NCBI GenBank assembly: GCA_902794125.1
Contig: CADBFX010000003.1
Coordinates: 1-58,971, forward strand
Length of the DNA: 58,971 nt
Source of the DNA: an uncultured Elusimicrobium sp.
GTDB taxonomy: Bacteria > Elusimicrobiota > Elusimicrobia > Elusimicrobiales > Elusimicrobiaceae
Direction of reading: 5' to 3'
The notes under the pieces are model-generated. The model made no database searches and was not told the DNA's origin. It saw nothing but the letters and a program-made list of their open reading frames with translations. A program made the position numbers and the translations under genes. Shown here in pieces: positions 34,227 to 42,886 of this stretch (position 1 is the first letter of the stretch; every line of letters starts with the position of its first letter).

Positions 34227-35768
34227 TTATTTACCTTGTTTGGCCGCCTCTTTAGCAGCTTTGGCTTGGACGGCACGAGCCCGGCAAGCGGCTTTACCAA
34301 CCAGTCCGCGCAAGTTCTTACTGGTGGTCTTAACAATCACTTTGCGCAGGCACCACAATGCCCAAATGTTGGGAACGGTCATCATGGTCATGGTGAAAAT
34401 AGCCAATGCCCACATAAAGCGGGTAGAGTTATTGGCTTCCGCCGTACGGGACAGGGAATCTACAATTGTAAAATCCCAAGAGAAACTGGTTCCAATCCAT
34501 GCTCCGACAAAAATCAAGATAATAAACAACACGCGAGACGGTTTAATCAGGAAATTTTTGCCGTTGCATAAGAATTGGAGTGATTTTTCCGTATAATAGC
34601 CCCAGCCGATAATCGTGGTGAACGAGAAAATAACAAGCGAGAAAATAAGAATTGGCGTCCCGATAACAGGCACTGTTTTAAACGCGCTGTTACACAGGTT
34701 CGCCGCATACACGTTGGGGTTCATATAATCGCCCGCCAAAATAATTACCATCCCGGTCAGTGAGCAGATGAAAATAGCCCAGAATACCGATGTGGCTGAC
34801 ACAATAGCCATTTGGGTAGCACTGCGGGTTCTGGCTGCGGCCGCAGCCATGGACGCGCTTCCCATGCCGGCTTCCGTGGCAAGCACCGCACGGGTTACCC
34901 CGGCGGAAATAGCGGGAATCATGCTCTGCACCAAGGCCACAATTCCAGTTCCTACGGCTCCGCCGATAGCGGCTTTGCCGGTGAAAGCACTCTTAAATAC
35001 AATAACGATGGCTTGCGGAATATGCGTGAAATTCATGCATACCACAATAAGCGCAATTAATAAATATAAACCGCCCATAATCGGAACCATCCATTCCGAG
35101 TAGGCCGCAATGCGTTTCACACCGCCGATAATTACAATCCCGGCTAAAATAGCCACGGCGGCACCCACGTACCACGGATTTAAGTTATATCCTTCGCGAA
35201 GTGCATCGGCGATGGAGTTGGCTTGCAACGCGCTTCCGGCGGTGAGCCCCATTAGTAGCGTGCCGACGGCAAAAATAACAGCCAACCATTTTAATTTTAA
35301 AATGTTAGATAAATAATACATCGGGCCGCCCACATATTCGCCGCTGGGCAGCTTAACGCGATATTTAAAGGCAATTAAACATTCGCAATATTTAATGGCG
35401 AAATTAAAGAACCCGGCTACTACCATCCAAAATAATGCTCCGGGGCCACCTTCGGCTACGGCCGTAGTTACCCCAATAATGCTACCGGTCCCTACCGTTG
35501 CGCCAATCATTACCGCCAACGAACCGAAACTACTTACCATCCCTTCCGATTCTGCTTTTGCTACCGAGAGTTTCATGGCCGGCCAAGTATATTTTTGTAG
35601 AAAGTTTAGGCGGATTGTAAAATAGATACCCAAAAAAAGTAAAAGAATAATCATGGGGGGGCCCCAAATCAGCGCATTGAAGCCGTTCATTACGTCGTAC
35701 CCGGTTTGTACGCCGGGGTGGGTGCAGAATGCGCAAAGCGCATCCCACAGGGTTATGATGCTTTGCAT
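34227..35768 (-). CDS. Sodium:alanine/glycine symporter (AGCS family)
   Basis: 513-residue inner-membrane amino acid:Na+ symporter with about 11-12 hydrophobic segments. Family blocks include GATVGTGSIIGVTTAVAEGG, KYCECLIAFKYRV, GEYVGGPMYYL, TRAVLATEAGMGSA and IGWGYYTEKSLQFL. The C-terminus ends in a Lys/Ala-rich cytoplasmic tail (AVQAKAAKEAAKQGK), longer than usual for the family. Alanine handling fits an amino acid-fermenting lifestyle, but direction and substrate are not shown by sequence. Own transcription unit, convergent with lon. Confidence 0.93.
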   Translation of the reverse strand: MQSIITLWDALCAFCTHPGVQTGYDVMNGFNALIWGPPMIILLLFLGIYFTIRLNFLQKYTWPAMKLSVAKAESEGMVSSFGSLAVMIGATVGTGSIIGVTTAVAEGGPGALFWMVVAGFFNFAIKYCECLIAFKYRVKLPSGEYVGGPMYYLSNILKLKWLAVIFAVGTLLMGLTAGSALQANSIADALREGYNLNPWYVGAAVAILAGIVIIGGVKRIAAYSEWMVPIMGGLYLLIALIVVCMNFTHIPQAIVIVFKSAFTGKAAIGGAVGTGIVALVQSMIPAISAGVTRAVLATEAGMGSASMAAAAARTRSATQMAIVSATSVFWAIFICSLTGMVIILAGDYMNPNVYAANLCNSAFKTVPVIGTPILIFSLVIFSFTTIIGWGYYTEKSLQFLCNGKNFLIKPSRVLFIILIFVGAWIGTSFSWDFTIVDSLSRTAEANNSTRFMWALAIFTMTMMTVPNIWALWCLRKVIVKTTSKNLRGLVGKAACRARAVQAKAAKEAAKQGK

Positions 35769-35883
35769 ACGTCTTTTCTCCTATAAAAGATACAACTTTA
35801 TTATTCTATCAAAAATGGAGGATATTTCCAATAAATTCTATACGCGTAGGTAAAAATACTTTTCAATGAGGGGGGATATGATA

Positions 35884-35889
35884 TATAAT
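35884..35889 (+). promoter_or_regulatory. -10 box of lipoprotein-nadA-nadC unit
   Basis: TATAAT 44 nt before the lipoprotein start, followed by a GGGAGAAGG ribosome-binding site. Confidence 0.55.
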
Positions 35890-35933
35890 TTTAATAACGC
35901 AGTTTTTTGCGTATCTCATTTGGGAGAAGGTAT

Positions 35934-36425
35934 ATGAAAAAACTTTTAATTTTTGTAATCGCTGCTGCATTAGGGGTGGCTTGCTCTTCTAATTCTAATC
36001 AAGTCCGCACCACTGCCGACGGACGTGCCGTTTTAGCTAACTCGCAAGATGCCAAAGGAGCTAAATACCAAATCATTGATCAGGAATTTGATAACCTTCT
36101 CGCGCCGGATGCTGACTACGAAACCTTGCATGATTATGAATTGCAAGCCTGCGGAGATTCGTATTTGCCGCCTGCCGATTTAACTGCCAAGACCGAAAAA
36201 CCTGCTAGAAAAATGGCCGGTGCCGCCGGAAAAGCTGCGGATGCGGCTCAAAATACCAATCTCAAAAAGAGCAAAAAAGTGGTTAACACCACTAACATTT
36301 ATTATATTGATGGTCCGGCTCCTGCGCCGACTCACATCACCAATACTACTTCAACTACCACCACGTATTCCAATTCTACCAGTTCTTCTGCTAGTACGAG
36401 TACGTCATCTGGTTCGTCGTTTTAA
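35934..36425 (+). CDS. Small lipoprotein of unknown function
   Basis: 163 residues. N-terminus MKKLLIFVIAAALGVACSSNS has a lipobox-like GVAC, so Cys17 should be lipidated. The middle part (KGAKYQIIDQEFDNLLAPDA...) has no recognised motif; the C-terminal third is Thr/Ser-rich and low complexity (TNTTSTTTTYSNSTSSSAST), possibly a disordered or glycosylated stalk. ATG at 35934 is chosen because the longer frame lacks a signal at its N-terminus. 8 nt before nadA, so co-transcribed with NAD synthesis genes although no functional link is evident. Confidence 0.75.
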   Translation: MKKLLIFVIAAALGVACSSNSNQVRTTADGRAVLANSQDAKGAKYQIIDQEFDNLLAPDADYETLHDYELQACGDSYLPPADLTAKTEKPARKMAGAAGKAADAAQNTNLKKSKKVVNTTNIYYIDGPAPAPTHITNTTSTTTTYSNSTSSSASTSTSSGSSF

Positions 36426-36433
36426 GAACGCCT

Positions 36434-37480
36434 ATGTTGCAAACGTCGTTGGAACAAGAAGTCCTGCTGATGCAAGAAGCCCAGCGGTTGTATAAGCAGT
36501 TGTGCGGAGTTTCCCGAAGTAAAAATACCCGGTGGAACTTGGCGGACTGTTTAGCTGCCGCGCCCTATACGCTTGCGATTAACCGTTTTAAAAAAGAACA
36601 CAATGCCGTTGTTTTGGCCCATTCTTATACCACGCCGGATTTGGTATATGGCGTGGCCGATTTTCGGGGCGATTCGTACGAATTGGCTTTAAAAGCCCGT
36701 GAAACACAGGCCGATCTTATTATTTTTGCCGGGGTTTGGTTCATGGCCGAAACCGCCAAGATTATCAACCCTTCTAAAGAAGTTCGTATCCCGGCGGGAA
36801 AAGCCGGTTGTTCGTTGGCTGATTCCATGACGGGGCAGGATGTAAAAAAATTACGTGCCAAACATCCCGGCGTGCCGGCCTTATGCTATATCAACAGTAC
36901 GGCCGACGTTAAAGCACAGTGTGACGCGTGTGTTACCTCCGGCAATGTGTTTGATATTGCCCAAAAAATGCCGGGCAATGAACTCATTTTCGTACCCGAT
37001 ATGTTGATGGCCCAGAATTTGGAGGCCGAATTAAAACGCCGCGGCACCCCGAAACACATTATTGCTTCCGGAGGTTCTTGTTGTGTGCATGATAAATACC
37101 GGCCGGAGCACGTGCAACAATTGCGCGAACAGCACCCGTCCATCCGGGTATTGGCGCATCCGGAATGTCCCATAGAAGTTTGTGCTCTTTGTGATTATGT
37201 GGGTAGTACAAAAGGAATGGCTTCTTATATTGCTTCATCGTCGGACACGACCTTTGGATTACTCACGGAACAAGGGCTTGTAAACCGTATGGAAGCTGAA
37301 CATCCGGATAAAAAAATAGTATGGCCTTTTGGTACCTGCTCGTATATGAAAAGGAATAGTTTAATAAATACTTTACAAGCCTTGTTGGACCCACGGCCCG
37401 ACCAGATCGTAACGGTGGACAGTGCAGTAGCCGAAGGGGCTAAAAAATCTATTGATAAAATGTTTGAGTTAGCCAAATGA
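36434..37480 (+). CDS. nadA: Quinolinate synthase NadA
   Basis: 348-residue 4Fe-4S enzyme that condenses iminoaspartate with dihydroxyacetone phosphate to quinolinate in NAD synthesis. Three pseudo-symmetric domains with family motifs: VADFRGDSYELALKA, FAGVWFMAETAKI, GKAGCSLADSM, CYINSTADVKAQCDACVTS, FVPDMLMAQNL, and the C-terminal HPECPIEVCALCDYVGSTKG. Cys-containing motifs that can supply the cluster ligands are present. Overlaps nadC by 4 nt. No nadB (aspartate oxidase) is seen in this window. Confidence 0.95.
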   Translation: MLQTSLEQEVLLMQEAQRLYKQLCGVSRSKNTRWNLADCLAAAPYTLAINRFKKEHNAVVLAHSYTTPDLVYGVADFRGDSYELALKARETQADLIIFAGVWFMAETAKIINPSKEVRIPAGKAGCSLADSMTGQDVKKLRAKHPGVPALCYINSTADVKAQCDACVTSGNVFDIAQKMPGNELIFVPDMLMAQNLEAELKRRGTPKHIIASGGSCCVHDKYRPEHVQQLREQHPSIRVLAHPECPIEVCALCDYVGSTKGMASYIASSSDTTFGLLTEQGLVNRMEAEHPDKKIVWPFGTCSYMKRNSLINTLQALLDPRPDQIVTVDSAVAEGAKKSIDKMFELAK

Positions 37481-38307
37481 TACTGGATAAAATAATTGAA
37501 CTTGCCTTAGAAGAAGATTTAAGTTTGGGCGATATTACGTCCGACACCATTTTTGCGCCGCAAGATAAAGCCAAAGCGGCTATTACCGCCAAAGAAGATT
37601 TAGTGCTTTGCGGTCTAGAAGTAGCCCGGACCGTATTTCACGCGGTAGATTCTTCCATCATTTTTACACCGCTAAAACAAGAAGGCGATTTTGTAAAGAA
37701 AGGGGAAAAAGTACTTCTGTTGGAAGGCCCGGTATTGGGAATTTTAAAAGCCGAGCGGACCGCCCTTAATTTTATGCAGCGCATGAGTGGTATTGCCACC
37801 GCGGCGCGCGAATATGCCGCTATCGGCAACAAATACGGCGTAATGATTGTGGATACCCGCAAAACGCAACCGGGTTTGCGCCGGCTGGATAAATATGCCG
37901 TGCGGGTCGGCGGAGCACGCAATCACCGCATCAGTTTGGCTGACAGTGTGATGATTAAAGATAATCACATCGCGGCGGCCGGCTCTATTACCAAGGCGGT
38001 GCAAAAGATTAAATCTGTCATTGGGCACACGCCGAAAGTGGAAGTGGAAACTACCAATTTGGAAGAAGTAAAAGAAGCCTTAGCGGCTGGGGCAGATATT
38101 ATTATGTTGGATAATATGACTCCCGATCAAATTGTGGCTTGCAAAAAAGAAATTGCCGGGCGGGCGATTATTGAAGTGTCCGGCGGAGTAACAAAAGCCA
38201 ATTTAGAAACCTATTGCAAAACGGGCGTGGACGTAATTTCCATGGGAGCACTGACCCACTCCGTCCCGGCGAAAGACTTAAGTCTTAAAGTGATAGAATA
38301 TATTTAG
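37477..38307 (+). CDS. nadC: Nicotinate-nucleotide pyrophosphorylase NadC
   Basis: 276-residue quinolinate phosphoribosyltransferase. N-terminal LALEEDLSLGDITSDTIF, then NFMQRMSGIATAAREYA, the substrate-binding segment DTRKTQPGLRRLDKYAVR with GGARNHR, KDNHIAAAGS, VEVETTNLEE and the final EVSGGVTKANLETYCKTGVD and DVISMGALTHS. Complete and canonical. Translationally coupled to nadA (ATGA overlap), giving quinolinate to nicotinate mononucleotide in consecutive steps. Confidence 0.96.
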   Translation: MILDKIIELALEEDLSLGDITSDTIFAPQDKAKAAITAKEDLVLCGLEVARTVFHAVDSSIIFTPLKQEGDFVKKGEKVLLLEGPVLGILKAERTALNFMQRMSGIATAAREYAAIGNKYGVMIVDTRKTQPGLRRLDKYAVRVGGARNHRISLADSVMIKDNHIAAAGSITKAVQKIKSVIGHTPKVEVETTNLEEVKEALAAGADIIMLDNMTPDQIVACKKEIAGRAIIEVSGGVTKANLETYCKTGVDVISMGALTHSVPAKDLSLKVIEYI

Positions 38308-38331
38308 ATAAATTAGATAGAGGAAAAGAAA

Positions 38332-39537
38332 ATGGACTACAAAAAGTTGTATTCCCACGTGGTAAGCCGCGCTAAAGCCTCGGCGATACGTGAGCTATTA
38401 AAAGTAACGGCCATGCCGGAGATTATTTCATTTGCTGGGGGACTGCCGGCACCGGAATTATTCCCAACGAAAGATGTGGCAGATATTTTGCAAACTATTA
38501 TGAAGCAAACTCCCCAAGAAGCTTTGCAATATGGCACCACAGAAGGGCAGAAAAGTTTAAAAACGCAACTAATTAAAATGCTTCAGGAAACGGAACATAT
38601 TACCGTGGAACCCGAAAATATTTTAATGGTTTCTGCGTCCCAACAGGCGCTTGATATGTCGGCGCGGATGTTTATAAATGCCGGAGATGCTATTTTGGTG
38701 GCACGGCCTACCTATTTGGGGGCGCTCCAAGCGTTTCAAGTGGCCGGGGCGGATATTATTGGTGTGGAAAGCGATAAGGACGGAATGATCCCGGCAGATG
38801 TGGAAAAGAAGTTAGCCGCTTTGCAAACCGAAGGCCGTCCGTGTAAATTTATTTATGTAGTGCCGGATTTCCAAAACCCCACAGGGACTACTATTTCTGA
38901 AGAGCGCCGCGTCCAAATTTTGGAACTGGCCAAAAAGTACGGTACGTTTATTTTGGAAGATTCTCCTTACCGCCAAGTTCGTTTTGAAGGGAAACACTTG
39001 CCCACATTTTACGAGCTGGACGGTGGAGCTGGCCATGTGCTGACGCTATTTACGTTTTCTAAGGTGTTTGTGCCGGGGTTCCGCTTAGGGTTTATTGTTG
39101 GGCCCAAAGATGTGATTGCCCGGTTTGTTATTTTAAAACAAGCTATGGACCTGTGCACCTCGCCTTTTTTGCAATTGGCGACGGCGGAATATCTTCGCCG
39201 TGGGTTGTTGGCACAGCACATTAAAGAAATTATTGAGTGCTACCGCGAGAAACGCGATTTAATGTTGGAAACGCTGAAAAAATATATGCCGCAAGGAGTT
39301 ACGTGGACACACCCGGAAGGGGGGTTGTTCTTGTGGCTTACCTTGCCCAAGCATTTAAATTCGTCTGAACTTCTCACAAAAGCCATTGCTAATAAAGTAG
39401 CGTTTGTGGCCGGGGTAGATTTTTACCCGGAGTGCAACGTATTTAACGATATGCGGCTTAACTTTTCATATTCATCTAAGGAACAGATTGTAGAAGGGTT
39501 AAAACGCTTAGCGCAAACGATCAAAGAGAACTTATAA
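38332..39537 (+). CDS. PLP-dependent aminotransferase, class I/II (2-aminoadipate/LysN-like)
   Basis: 401-residue fold type I aminotransferase. N-terminal ISFAGGLPAPELFPTKDV is typical of the AadA/LysN/MocR-type branch; further blocks are ALQYGTTEGQKSLKTQL, VPDFQNPTGTTISEERR, EDSPYRQVRFEG and the PLP lysine in FTFSKVFVPGFRLGFIVG; C-terminal EGGLFLWLTLP. Substrate is uncertain: aromatic, branched-chain and 2-aminoadipate enzymes share these motifs. AGAGGAAAAG ribosome-binding site 24 nt after nadC; probably the last gene of that unit. Confidence 0.9.
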   Translation: MDYKKLYSHVVSRAKASAIRELLKVTAMPEIISFAGGLPAPELFPTKDVADILQTIMKQTPQEALQYGTTEGQKSLKTQLIKMLQETEHITVEPENILMVSASQQALDMSARMFINAGDAILVARPTYLGALQAFQVAGADIIGVESDKDGMIPADVEKKLAALQTEGRPCKFIYVVPDFQNPTGTTISEERRVQILELAKKYGTFILEDSPYRQVRFEGKHLPTFYELDGGAGHVLTLFTFSKVFVPGFRLGFIVGPKDVIARFVILKQAMDLCTSPFLQLATAEYLRRGLLAQHIKEIIECYREKRDLMLETLKKYMPQGVTWTHPEGGLFLWLTLPKHLNSSELLTKAIANKVAFVAGVDFYPECNVFNDMRLNFSYSSKEQIVEGLKRLAQTIKENL

Positions 39538-39544
39538 TTGTAAT

Positions 39545-39583
39545 AAAAAACACCCCGAAGTTTTCACTTCGGGGTGTTTTTTT
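39545..39583. terminator. Bidirectional terminator between aminotransferase and PiT transporter
   Basis: Stem ACACCCCGAAG-ttttca-CTTCGGGGTGT with A and T runs. Confidence 0.95.
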
Positions 39584-39592
39584 ATGCTATTT

Positions 39593-40639
39593 TTAAAACA
39601 ACCAAACGCGCACGCCGTATGCTGCTGCTGCTATCAGCGCAGAGGCCGGAATAGTAATAAACCAAGCCCACACAATCCGTTTTGCTACGCCCCAATGCAC
39701 ACCGGATAAACGACGTAACGAGCCGATCCCTACGATAGCACCGGTAATTGTGTGCGTGGTGCTAACCGGGATTCCTAAAAACGACGCAAAGAAAATAGAC
39801 GCTGCACCGGCTGATTCGGCACAAAAGCCGTCCACCGGGCGTAAGCGGGTGATTTTCTGACCCATGGTTTTAATGATGCGCCAACCGCCGGACAAAGTAC
39901 CTAACGCAATAGCTGCCTGACAAAGAAGCACTACCGAGGTCGGCACGATGAATTGTCCTTGTTTAAAAGCAATCATTTCGTGATGGTCCAGTAGGAAGTT
40001 GCGAATCGGCGCGGCTTCCGGCATGGCCATGCTTCCCATTAAAAGCATGCTGATAATACCCATAGTTTTTTGGGCGTCGTTTCCGCCGTAGCTTAACGAA
40101 TAAGCTGAGGCTGATAATAACTCTGCTTTTCGGAAAAATTGATCCACCTTAGAAGGCTTAAAATGGTTGGATATATTAAACACGATAATTCCGATAATAG
40201 TGCTTAATATAAACCCTAGTAACGGAGCGATAAAGATAAATGCAACGGTTTTTAAAATACCGCCGGCTACCAAGGCTTGAAAACCGCCTTTGACCAATCC
40301 TGCCCCCATTAGTCCGCCGATAAGTGCGTGCGAAGAGCTGGAAGGAAGCCCGAACCACCAGGTAATCAAGTTCCAAGCACACGCTCCCACGAGCGCGCCG
40401 AAAACGAGGTTGGCATCTACTACGTTTAATTGCACGATGCCCGAGCCAATGGTTTCGGCCACGCCTTTGCCAAAGACCAAAAAGGCCACGAAGTTGAAGA
40501 ATGCCGCCCACGCCACCGCCACTTTGGGAGATAAGACCCGGGTAGAGATAACGGTGGATACGGAGTTGGCCGCATCGTGGAATCCGTTTAGGTAGTCAAA
40601 GAATAACGCAAGCAGAATTAGAAAAATAATCCACGCCAT
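39593..40639 (-). CDS. pit: Low-affinity inorganic phosphate transporter (PiT family)
   Basis: 348-residue membrane carrier. The two inverted PiT signatures are present: YLNGFHDAANSVSTVISTR near the N-terminus and LSYGGNDAQKTMGIISML in the second half. About 9-10 hydrophobic segments; the C-terminal half has GIPVSTTHTITGAIVGIGS, another family block. The gene follows the DUF47 gene by 12 nt on the - strand, the classic DUF47-pit pairing. Confidence 0.94.
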   Translation of the reverse strand: MAWIIFLILLALFFDYLNGFHDAANSVSTVISTRVLSPKVAVAWAAFFNFVAFLVFGKGVAETIGSGIVQLNVVDANLVFGALVGACAWNLITWWFGLPSSSSHALIGGLMGAGLVKGGFQALVAGGILKTVAFIFIAPLLGFILSTIIGIIVFNISNHFKPSKVDQFFRKAELLSASAYSLSYGGNDAQKTMGIISMLLMGSMAMPEAAPIRNFLLDHHEMIAFKQGQFIVPTSVVLLCQAAIALGTLSGGWRIIKTMGQKITRLRPVDGFCAESAGAASIFFASFLGIPVSTTHTITGAIVGIGSLRRLSGVHWGVAKRIVWAWFITIPASALIAAAAYGVRVWLF

Positions 40640-40651
40640 AGCGCGTAACTC

Positions 40652-41269
40652 CTAGTTGTTTTTAACCAAGATGGATTCCACCATATTGGCAACGTGTTCA
40701 CAGAAATCCGTCGTAGTTTCGGCAATTTCGTAAAGTTCTTTTTGTTTGATGACCATAATGGGGTCTTTTTCGTTGTCAAACAAATCTGAAATAGCTTCGT
40801 CGCGCAGCACGTCGCCTTCGTTTTCCAGGCGGTTGATTTCTACGCATTGGCGCAAGGTTTCCGTCACGCTCTTTTTATTGCGAAGCGTGGCCAAAGCCTT
40901 TTGCAAAGCACGGGTGGTTTGTTCAATGGTGATGGCCATTTTTTTGCTATATTCCGTCGGTTTGGTAATCCGATACAGCGAGAAGCGGTTGGCCAGTAAA
41001 TACAAGTTATCAATAATATCGTCTAACCGGTTGGCCAGCGCCAGAATGTCTTCACGGTCAAAGGGAGTAATGAAGGTTTCGTTTAACGTATTAATCGTGG
41101 TGTGGGTTAATTCGTCACCGTAATGCTCAAACTCGTGCATTTTGCGCACATTTTCAGGTGAAAAATCGCCTTCATCAATTAGTTTATGATAGAACTCGGC
41201 CGCGTGTACTAAATTGTCGGCTTGTTTATCAAATAAATCAAAGAATTTTTCTTCTCTTGGTAAAAACAT
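40652..41269 (-). CDS. PhoU-like DUF47 protein, partner of PiT transporter
   Basis: 205-residue all-helical protein of the DUF47/PhoU-like family (MFLPREEKFFDLFDKQADNLVHAAEFY is diagnostic; FITPFDREDILALANRLDDIIDNLY follows). Members associate with PiT phosphate transporters and modulate uptake. ATG at 41269 with GGAG upstream is chosen; the frame runs 19 codons further up, but that part overlaps the ackA terminator. Confidence 0.93.
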   Translation of the reverse strand: MFLPREEKFFDLFDKQADNLVHAAEFYHKLIDEGDFSPENVRKMHEFEHYGDELTHTTINTLNETFITPFDREDILALANRLDDIIDNLYLLANRFSLYRITKPTEYSKKMAITIEQTTRALQKALATLRNKKSVTETLRQCVEINRLENEGDVLRDEAISDLFDNEKDPIMVIKQKELYEIAETTTDFCEHVANMVESILVKNN

Positions 41270-41301
41270 GGGAATAACTCCATTTATTATTTTTTTAATA
41301 C

Positions 41302-41334
41302 AAAAGCGCCCGTTTGCACAAGGCACACGGGCGC
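41302..41334 (-). terminator. Terminator after ackA (- strand)
   Basis: GCGCCCGTGTG pairs with CAAACGGGCGC (one mismatch) across a 7-nt loop, followed on the - strand by TTTTGTATT. Confidence 0.75.
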
Positions 41335-41339
41335 GAAAA

Positions 41340-42704
41340 CTAACTTTGCAACTCCTGCTTTAATTCTTCAGGCAGGTTGATGGCCGCTTTTAACAGGAAC
41401 GGCCGCTTTTTAACTTCTTCTATAAAGGCCGCATCACGCAATTTGTTACGGTATTCTTTTTCTTGGAAAATGTAACGGAATTTCGTGTATACATCATATG
41501 TGCCGGCCAGTAGGGCTACAATGTCTTGCACGCCCACAATTTCTTCGTCGGTGGGAATGACAAATACTTTTACCGGCGAGTTATCGGCCGAGATACGGCA
41601 CTCGGCTTTATTAGTGTTGGCAGCGCTATTGCGCTCTTCATCCATAATAATGCCAAAATTTTCAAGGCCTTTAAGTACGCGGGCGCGCACATCCGGAGCG
41701 CGTTCACCGATACCGGCTGTAAAGACGATACAATCCAGCCGCCCTAACAAGGCCATATAAGCCCCGATATATTTTTTAATGCGGTGGGCTTGCACGTCCA
41801 CGGCCAGTTTGCATAATTCATCGCCGTTTTCGGTGCCTTTGCGCACGTCGCGCTGATCGGAATAACGGTCCCCGGTTAAGGCGTACATCCCGCTTTTTTT
41901 ATTCAAAATCGTGTACATATCTTCCGGGCTCATATTTAGTTTCTTCATCATATGAAAGCACACGGACGGGTCAATATCGCCCGAGCGGGAACCCATTACT
42001 AACCCTTCTAGCGGGGTAAGACCCATGCTGGTGTCAATGCATTGACCGTTTTTGACGGCGGTTACGCTGGCTCCGGCTCCGATGTGGCAGACGATAGAAT
42101 TGACTTCATCTACATTTTTGCCTAACAACACGGCAGCCCGGCGGGAAGTGTACAAAACGGAAGAACCGTGAAATCCGTATTTGCGGATATTATAGTCGGT
42201 GTACCAACTGCGCGGCAAGGCGTACATATAAGATTCTGCCGGCATGGTTTGGTGAAAAGCGGTATCCATTACGCAGACATGGGTTACGTTGGGCAACAAG
42301 GCACGGGCCGCTTCAATCCCCATGATGTGAGCCGGGTTATGAAGGGGGGCCAAGTCGGCGATGTTCCTGAGCTCTTCCACTACTTTATCGTCCACAATGA
42401 CGGATTTTGCAAATTTTCCGCCATGTACGATGCGGTGCCCGACTGCGCTAATGACGTTGATGTTTTCAATTACACCGTGTTCTTTGTCGGTCAGCGTTTC
42501 AATTACTAAATTGATAGCGTCTTTATGGTCTTTGCAATTGCGTTGCAATTCAAAGGAAGGTAGCGAAGGTCGGTCGTGCGTAATGCAGGATCCTTCAATG
42601 CCGATACGTTCCACCGTGCCGGCGCAGAGGCTTTTCTTCTGGTCCCAGTCGTACACGCTGTATTTGACCGAAGAGCTGCCGCAGTTTAAAAACAATATAA
42701 TCAT
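41340..42704 (-). CDS. ackA: Acetate kinase with C-terminal extension
   Basis: 454 residues; makes ATP and acetate from acetyl phosphate. Family motifs: FLNCGSSSVKYSVYD at the N-terminus, VGHRIVHGG, APLHNPAHI, DTAFHQTMP, YGFHGSS, CHIGAGASVTAV, MGSRSGDIDP, FTAGIGERAPDVRARV and the terminal IPTDEEIVGVQDI. Typical AckA stops about here (near 400 residues); this one continues for about 54 charged residues (GTYDVYTKFRYIFQEKEYRN...). No pta gene is adjacent. AAGGAA ribosome-binding site. Confidence 0.96.
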   Translation of the reverse strand: MIILFLNCGSSSVKYSVYDWDQKKSLCAGTVERIGIEGSCITHDRPSLPSFELQRNCKDHKDAINLVIETLTDKEHGVIENINVISAVGHRIVHGGKFAKSVIVDDKVVEELRNIADLAPLHNPAHIMGIEAARALLPNVTHVCVMDTAFHQTMPAESYMYALPRSWYTDYNIRKYGFHGSSVLYTSRRAAVLLGKNVDEVNSIVCHIGAGASVTAVKNGQCIDTSMGLTPLEGLVMGSRSGDIDPSVCFHMMKKLNMSPEDMYTILNKKSGMYALTGDRYSDQRDVRKGTENGDELCKLAVDVQAHRIKKYIGAYMALLGRLDCIVFTAGIGERAPDVRARVLKGLENFGIIMDEERNSAANTNKAECRISADNSPVKVFVIPTDEEIVGVQDIVALLAGTYDVYTKFRYIFQEKEYRNKLRDAAFIEEVKKRPFLLKAAINLPEELKQELQS

Positions 42705-42758
42705 GAATTTTCCTTGTATGTCCCCAAGACGGGGGATAATTAAAAATCTATCTTCTTT

Positions 42759-42764
42759 TACATT
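42759..42764 (-). promoter_or_regulatory. -10 box of ackA
   Basis: TACAAT on the - strand, about 55 nt before the ackA start. Confidence 0.45.
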
Positions 42765-42835
42765 GTAGCAAAAAACAAGCGGGAACGGGGGCGTTTCAAG
42801 GGGCGAAAACTAGAAGGGCTTGTAATCATGTTTTT

Positions 42836-42875
42836 TTTTTGATAAATTTTACCCATAAGTAAAATTTATCAAAAA
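42836..42875. repeat. 17-bp perfect inverted repeat abutting a prepilin RBS
   Basis: TTTTTGATAAATTTTAC and its exact complement flank a 6-nt centre (CCATAA). The right arm ends directly at the GGAG of the prepilin gene at 42887. As RNA it would be a stable hairpin next to the ribosome-binding site; as DNA it would be a long palindrome for a dimeric regulator. Confidence 0.9.
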
Positions 42876-42886
42876 GGAGTAAATAG

